Origin: CAYPCH01 sp964409165
GTDB taxonomy: Bacteria > Bacillota > Clostridia > Acetivibrionales > Acetivibrionaceae
DNA length: 19,931 nucleotides
Direction of reading: 5' to 3'
Assembly (NCBI GenBank): GCA_964409165.1
Contig: CAYPCH010000069.1
Location: 1-19,931 of the forward strand
A model generated the notes under the pieces. That model worked only from the letters and a program-made list of their open reading frames with translations, was not told the origin of the DNA and ran no database searches. Numbering within the stretch: position 1 is the stretch's first letter; every line of letters starts with the position of its first letter. The position numbers and the translations under genes are program-made. Positions 16,169-19,931 of this stretch are shown piece after piece.

Positions 16169-17776
16169 TTATTTAGATTGATTCTCAATTGCTGCCCGTA
16201 TAAAATCTTTAAACAATGGATGAGGTCTGTTAGGTCTGGATTTAAATTCAGGATGAAACTGAACTCCTATAAACCATGGGTGAGATTCTAGTTCAATAAT
16301 TTCAACCAATCTGTTGCTAGGTGACAATCCTGACATAACAAGTCCTTTTGAAGCCAATATTTCCCTAAATTCATTGCTAAACTCATATCTGTGTCTATGC
16401 CTTTCATATATGAGTTCATCCTTATATATTTCACAAATCTTCGAATCTTCCTTTATCTTGCAAGGATAGAGTCCTAGTCTCATTGTACCGCCTTTTTCAT
16501 CAACATCTTTTTGATCAGGCATAAGATCAATTACTGGATATGCCGAATTCTCATCAAACTCAGAACTGTGAGCATTCGTGAGCCCAGCCACATTCCTTGC
16601 AAATTCAATAACCGCCATCTGCATTCCCAAGCATATGCCAAAATATGGTTTCTTGTTCTCACGGGCAAATTTTGCTGCCAATATCTTCCCGTCAATACCT
16701 CTGTCTCCGAATCCACCCGGAACAAGTATACCATCCGTTTTTTGCAAAAGGTTCTGAACATTTTCGTCGTTTAACGTTTCAGAATTAATCCATTTTATTT
16801 TGACATCCGCACAATTAGCAATACCACCATGCTTTAAAGCTTCCACCACACTCAGATATGCATCATACAGTTCTACATACTTTCCTACTAACGCTATGGT
16901 AACCGCCTCGCGCGGACTCTTCTGCTTTTCAACCATTTCACACCATTCAGACAAATCAGGTTCTGTACAGACAAGTCCCATACGGCTGCAAACAGTTGCT
17001 GCCAAACCTTCTTCTTCAAGCATTAAAGGCACTTCATAAAGTATTTCCGCATCAAGATTTTGAATTACACAGTCTCCAGGGATATTGCAGAATAAGCCTA
17101 TTTTGTCTTTTAAGTCCTTTGTCAGCCTCTTTTCTGTTCGGCACACTATTACATCAGGCTGAATGCCTATACTCCTTAATTCTTTTACACTGTGCTGAGT
17201 CGGCTTGGTTTTCAGTTCTCCCGATTTCCCAAGGAAGGGCACAAGCGTAACATGTATATACATAACATTTTCTCTTCCCACATCGGTTGAAACCTGCCTG
17301 ATTGCTTCAAGAAAAGGAAGCCCCTCAATATCACCGACTGTACCACCTATCTCAGTTATTACCACATCGGTATGTTCTGTCTTTCCTACTCGGTATATTC
17401 TTTCCTTTATTTCGTTTGTTATATGAGGTATAACCTGAACGGTGCCACCAAGATAGTCGCCTTTTCTCTCCTTTGATATAACCGACCAGTATATCTTTCC
17501 CGTTGTTATGTTACTGTTCTTGTTCAGACTCTCGTCTATAAACCTTTCATAATGACCCAAATCCAAGTCGGCTTCTGCACCATCGTCAGTTACGAAAACC
17601 TCACCATGTTGATATGGACTCATAGTACCCGGATCGACATTTATATACGGATCAAATTTCTGTATTGTGACTCTAAGTCCTCTAGCCTTTAAGAGCCTCC
17701 CCAAAGAAGCGGCTGTTATTCCCTTTCCTAGACCGGAAACAACACCGCCTGTTACAAATATGTACTTGACAGACAT
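16169..17776 (-). CDS. pyrG: CTP synthase (glutamine-hydrolysing)
   Basis: Cytoplasmic enzyme that aminates UTP to CTP with ATP and glutamine-derived ammonia, the last step of pyrimidine nucleotide synthesis. 535 aa, the normal length. The N-terminal synthase domain has the P-loop GGVVSGLGKG (about 10-19) and FDPYINVDPGTMSP; the C-terminal class I glutamine amidotransferase domain has GGFGDRG, nucleophile Cys382 in FGICLGMQ, and His508/Glu510 in QFHPEF. I chose ATG 17776, with GGAGG 8 nt upstream; the longer frame to 17824 would start inside the leader hairpin. The leader of about 105 nt ends in a hairpin plus T-tract just before the ribosome binding site, so expression may be controlled by attenuation. 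Confidence in identity is very high. Confidence 0.98.
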   Translation of the reverse strand: MSVKYIFVTGGVVSGLGKGITAASLGRLLKARGLRVTIQKFDPYINVDPGTMSPYQHGEVFVTDDGAEADLDLGHYERFIDESLNKNSNITTGKIYWSVISKERKGDYLGGTVQVIPHITNEIKERIYRVGKTEHTDVVITEIGGTVGDIEGLPFLEAIRQVSTDVGRENVMYIHVTLVPFLGKSGELKTKPTQHSVKELRSIGIQPDVIVCRTEKRLTKDLKDKIGLFCNIPGDCVIQNLDAEILYEVPLMLEEEGLAATVCSRMGLVCTEPDLSEWCEMVEKQKSPREAVTIALVGKYVELYDAYLSVVEALKHGGIANCADVKIKWINSETLNDENVQNLLQKTDGILVPGGFGDRGIDGKILAAKFARENKKPYFGICLGMQMAVIEFARNVAGLTNAHSSEFDENSAYPVIDLMPDQKDVDEKGGTMRLGLYPCKIKEDSKICEIYKDELIYERHRHRYEFSNEFREILASKGLVMSGLSPSNRLVEIIELESHPWFIGVQFHPEFKSRPNRPHPLFKDFIRAAIENQSK

Positions 17777-17791
17777 GACTAATTCCTCCAT

Positions 17792-17830
17792 AAAAAACAG
17801 CTTCAGCCGATAAGTAGCACTCACGGCTGA
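17792..17830 (-). promoter_or_regulatory. Attenuator-like hairpin in the pyrG leader
   Basis: Minus strand TCAGCCG (17830-17824) pairs with CGGCTGA (17809-17803) around a 14-nt loop, followed by AGCTG and TTTTTT (17797-17792), immediately before GGAGG. AGCTG could pair with the same left arm instead, giving two alternative folds. In Bacillus pyrG is controlled by CTP-sensitive attenuation with a G-run at the transcript start; no such G-run is visible here. Confidence 0.5.
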
Positions 17831-17887
17831 TCATTTTGATTAAATAAATAAGTTATACATTTTTATTTATTAATTACACACTTTTAT

Positions 17888-17916
17888 ATTTTATATTTGT
17901 CTAGTTACGGTGTCAA
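17888..17916 (-). promoter_or_regulatory. Sigma-A type promoter of pyrG
   Basis: Minus strand consensus TTGACA (17916-17911), 17 nt, TAAAAT (17893-17888). Predicted start near 17881. Confidence 0.75.
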
Positions 17917-17969
17917 TAGCAAATGAAATAAACCCAAATTTATTCTTAAAAACATATGCAATAGTGCAC

Positions 17970-18140
17970 AATAAAATTTATACCCGTCAAGAGCGTTAAA
18001 TTTCGCCTCTTTTATTTCACTTCACGAGACTTCTAAAAACAGTAAAAGGCCTAAATAAAATTGAGTCCCCATCGAGAGTACTCAATTTTGCCTGTTTCAT
18101 TTCACGCCAAGAGACCTAACAAAAGTAATAAAAAATTACT
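17970..18140. repeat. Two diverged tandem copies of an ~84-bp unit
   Basis: Copy 1 (17970-18053) and copy 2 (18054 to about 18140) align with an offset of 84-85: AATAAAATT, then a hairpin region (CCCGTCAAGAG against CCCATCGAGAG), TTTCGCC against TTTTGCC, ATTTCAC, GAGAC and a final A-rich stretch. Copy 2 keeps a good hairpin (18057-18089); in copy 1 only AAATTTA / TAAATTT (17974-17980 / 17997-18003) still pairs. Confidence 0.65.
18057..18089 (-). terminator. GAGTACC-family hairpin ending the putative ncRNA
   Basis: Arms AAAATTGAGT (18057-18066) and ACTCAATTTT (18080-18089) pair perfectly over 10 bp, with weaker inner pairing. On the minus strand it is followed by ATTTAGG, so TTTTATTT forms the tail. 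It is closely similar to the terminators at 6524 and 13555. Confidence 0.6.
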
Positions 18141-18173
18141 GTCTCTGGCATATCCGGTGAATTATATATTTTT

Positions 18174-18445
18174 AGGTCTAAAGCTACTAATTTGGTAGTC
18201 CAAAGCTCTTAAACGCTTACAAAATATCTATTAACTCTCCCCTTATAACTACTCTACAAAAAAATCTTTAAAAACGCTTATATAATCTTCTCCCCTAAAC
18301 CACTCAATGTTTTCCCTCTCATTGAGATAAATCGATTAATTAAATTCCACAATAAAAATTAAAATTTGTCTCCCACAAACAATTCCATACTATAGAAGAT
18401 TTCAAAACAAAAGAGCTATGGACTACCAAATTAACAGCCTTATTA
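18174..18445. repeat. Long inverted repeat enclosing ~200 nt (stem or MITE)
   Basis: The core arms are 18188-18210 (TAATTTGGTAGTCC followed by AAAGCTCTT) and 18411-18433, complementary at 22 of 23 positions. Pairing continues outward less perfectly to about 18174 and 18445 (AGGT on the left, ACCT on the right). No flanking target duplication or transposase is apparent. Confidence 0.7.
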
Positions 18446-18679
18446 CCTCCTTCGTCAGTAAAATCATATACGTAATATATGTAGAATAAAACAACATCAA
18501 ACCTAAGACAAAAACAATATTATTTCATGATACCAACTACTTAAGAAATAAAGGTAATACTATACCACAGTGAATTGCAAACCTAAACAGACAATGTTAA
18601 AATGCCTATGTATAATTTAAACTGTTAACCAATACCCCAACTAAGATTATCAACTCAAACTTTATCTTTCCTTAAAAAT

Positions 18680-18708
18680 ATTATATAAATTATTCAAAGT
18701 TCTGTCAA
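18680..18708 (-). promoter_or_regulatory. Perfect sigma-A consensus promoter without a gene
   Basis: Minus strand TTGACA (18708-18703), exactly 17 nt, TATAAT (18685-18680). It is the best promoter in the window, with predicted start near 18673, and points into the gene-less region. Confidence 0.75.
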
Positions 18709-18758
18709 TATGCATATTTTTGAGTTTCCCCATTTTTTAATATAGTGCTAAATCGTCC

Positions 18759-18864
18759 GGCTTGGCTGTGGACATGAAATGCTACAGAATTCAACGCTAA
18801 CCCAAGAGTTGGCAATACTCGTTCGCTAAGAAATTCCTCCGCATTTCATGCCCCCATCCAAACC
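18759..18864. repeat. 24-bp imperfect inverted repeat with 58-nt loop
   Basis: Arms 18759-18782 and 18841-18864 match at 20 of 24 positions, with the inner 10 bp (CATGAAATGC / GCATTTCATG) perfect. The loop contains CCAAGAGTTGG (18801-18811), itself able to pair, and CGCTAA twice in the same orientation. It resembles a repeat-element or IS end, but I cannot name the family. Confidence 0.55.
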
Positions 18865-18927
18865 TGGTTAGTAGCTGGAATTAGCTTTTACATCTTTAGA
18901 ATTAGCCTAAAAATAAAGTTATTAACA

Positions 18928-19149
18928 TTACTCCGGGCTTTCTCCGTATAGAAATTCTTCCATGTTATCAACGCCATAGCATTCTATCACATTTAAAATT
19001 CGCACGTAAGTGCGGGCGGCATTTTTCAGAGAACAGTGTGTGTATATGATGGCTCTGAACCAGACCAGTAAGGAATACTTCATTTCATTGGCGGCGTAAG
19101 CCTGGTGAAGAGCTGTGGTGCGGCACACTTCGTGGGATGACCATCAAAG
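18928..19149 (-). pseudogene. Unrecognised C-terminal gene fragment
   Basis: An open frame closed by a stop just upstream of 19149, with a possible GTG at 19128 and no ribosome binding site. The translation includes KNAARTYVRILNVIECYG and ends NMEEFLYGESPE; it looks like real protein (balanced composition, amphipathic helix) rather than random frame. It is probably the tail of a larger mobile-element or phage-type protein, but I do not recognise the family. Base composition to its right is clearly richer in G+C than the host genes, which suggests transfer. Confidence 0.35.
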
Positions 19150-19637
19150 CCCAACTCCTTGATTTTATCAGAACAGTTCAGTCGTTTAGACTGGCTTGCC
19201 TTTCGTTCGGGTTGCTACTCCGAACTTATGCCGCAACGCGGCGAACTGCACCCGATGAAGCGATGCGGGCAGGATGACCTCATGACCCTTCCCCAGAGAA
19301 TCTTCTACATGCTTTGCCCTTTACGCAAATGGACTTGTTATATGAAGTCCGCTGGTCTATCACTAACAGCACTAAAAAATCATTCAATATCACTATCGAT
19401 GATATCTATATATTCTTTACACTTGAAATATATAAGATTTTCTCCCTCAACATCAAATTAGCATGCGACCGCATCCGAGAAACGCTGTGGGCACGCATAC
19501 TACATGATAATCCCTCGTAGCCCTTCTACATGAATTTTCCCTCCGTCCCCCTTGCGCTAGATGGATTGTTATCGGATGGATGAGACCCCTAGAGACCAGC
19601 ATGCGACAGGACGTCGCAACCTCAAATATCCCAGTAC
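19129..19637. other. Gene-less patch, locally GC-rich, with small hairpins
   Basis: About 500 nt without a supportable gene. The parts at about 19190-19290 and 19463-19625 are visibly GC-richer than the rest of the window; between them is host-like AT-rich DNA. Three short hairpins follow each other: GTTCGG/CCGAAC (19205-19225), GCCGC-AAC-GCGGC (19230-19242) and CCCG/CGGG (19251-19269). This is consistent with debris of a mobile element. Confidence 0.45.
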
Positions 19638-19874
19638 TCAATCCCAGAAATTAAAAATAACTTCTCCCACAGTTAAAGAATCATAATACCTTAACTGCTT
19701 TATTTCCGTCTTATTTAATTGCTTATAATCCTCTAAACTTAAAGGTTTTACAAGTTCTTTTTTCTTTATAACCTGATAAAAATCATTAAACTTACTTTCT
19801 AGAAACTCATCATCAAAGTATTTGATATTAAAGCACTGTATACTTGTCGCAAAGCAAATATACGGGAAAATCAT
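19638..19874 (-). CDS. Small hypothetical protein, probable C-terminal remnant
   Basis: A 78-aa open frame ending LTVGEVIFNFWD. The composition (LSLEDYKQLNKTEIKQLRYY) is that of a real helical protein, and an ending of the TVGEVIFN-WD type is familiar to me from uncharacterised Firmicute proteins, though I cannot name a family. Codons upstream of the formal start remain open for 15 more residues (WQRAHKYCGKVELLN) to a TAG at 19922-19920, and no ribosome binding site precedes ATG 19874, so it is likely the 3' end of a longer, broken gene that begins outside the window. Confidence 0.4.
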   Translation of the reverse strand: MIFPYICFATSIQCFNIKYFDDEFLESKFNDFYQVIKKKELVKPLSLEDYKQLNKTEIKQLRYYDSLTVGEVIFNFWD

Positions 19875-19931
19875 ATTTAATAACTCAACTTTCCCACAGT
19901 ATTTATGGGCTCTTTGCCACTAACGTAGCAT

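Larger units (their letters stand above)
18053..18673 (-). ncRNA. Candidate large non-coding RNA (~620 nt), unidentified
   Basis: A consensus promoter (18680-18708) reads leftward into about 620 nt with no convincing ORF on the minus strand, ending at a terminator-like hairpin (18057-18089). Inside, arms of 23 nt at 18411-18433 and 18188-18210 are complementary at 22 positions and enclose about 200 nt, as a closing stem of a large structured RNA would. The enclosed part has a partial internal repeat (AAACGCTTA at 18211 and 18272, each followed by a TCTCCCC-type run). I see none of the hallmark sequences of RNase P RNA, tmRNA or SRP RNA. It could instead be a decayed gene or a MITE-like repeat that happens to carry a promoter. 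Confidence 0.35.

Noticed and set aside
18347..18433. Small frame starting TTG after an AAGGAGGT-like site (minus strand, about 29 codons) inside the putative ncRNA
   Set aside because: The spacing to TTG is about 15 nt, the start is weak, and the frame is short and low-complexity. Not enough to call a peptide gene.
18174..18445. CRISPR array
   Set aside because: The repeats here are one inverted pair and one imperfect internal duplication, not regularly spaced direct repeats with unique spacers. No cas genes are present.
19159..19520. Two overlapping plus-strand frames in the GC-rich patch
   Set aside because: The translations look random (Ser/Leu/Cys-rich, unlike any family), cross the composition change, and lack ribosome binding sites.
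19453..19641. 62-codon minus-strand frame (MSTGIFEVATSCRML...)
   Set aside because: Arg/Cys-rich translation typical of a non-coding frame in GC-rich DNA, with no start site or recognisable domain.

Overview
The window is AT-rich, low-GC Firmicute DNA. It carries three secreted cellulases ending in type I dockerins, a SigI/RsgI sigma/anti-sigma pair whose anti-sigma factor ends in a CBM3-like module, and a spore gene (spoIIR). This points to a spore-forming, cellulosome-producing clostridium of the Clostridium thermocellum / Acetivibrio group. From memory, C. thermocellum also has sigI1-rsgI1 beside celA, and this looks like the equivalent locus with two extra GH9 genes behind celA. Species was not determined.

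Layout. 1-1618 (+): the 5' end of a DDE transposase, frameshifted, running into a TPR-like protein gene that has lost its own start. 1719-3434 (-): a multi-pass GT-C type membrane glycosyltransferase, convergent with it. 3689-10100 (-): three cellulosomal enzymes in a row, a CBM4/Ig/GH9 enzyme, a short GH9 endoglucanase and a GH8 endoglucanase (celA). 10729-13526 (+): sigI and rsgI, divergent from celA and overlapping by 4 nt. 13681-17776 (-): housekeeping genes proA, spoIIR and pyrG. 17777-19931: about 2 kb almost without genes, holding repeats, a possible large non-coding RNA and short gene remnants, some in locally GC-richer DNA.

How it works together. RsgI should hold SigI at the membrane while its CBM3 module, on a long Thr/Pro stalk, samples polysaccharide outside the cell. 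On release, SigI should transcribe its own operon and the cellulases. The sequence supports this: the same promoter-like pattern, a C-run plus T (CCCT to CCCCCT), 17-18 nt, then CGAA, lies upstream of sigI, celA and both GH9 genes, correctly oriented each time. The GT, proA, pyrG and putative ncRNA units instead have good sigma-A type promoters.

Least explained items: (i) a perfect TTGACA-N17-TATAAT promoter at 18680-18708 (-) that reads about 620 nt without a convincing ORF to a terminator-like hairpin, through a region bounded by 23-nt complementary arms; (ii) the large GH9, which has several substitutions at normally conserved active-site positions; (iii) a recurring GAGTACC-type terminator hairpin after unrelated units.
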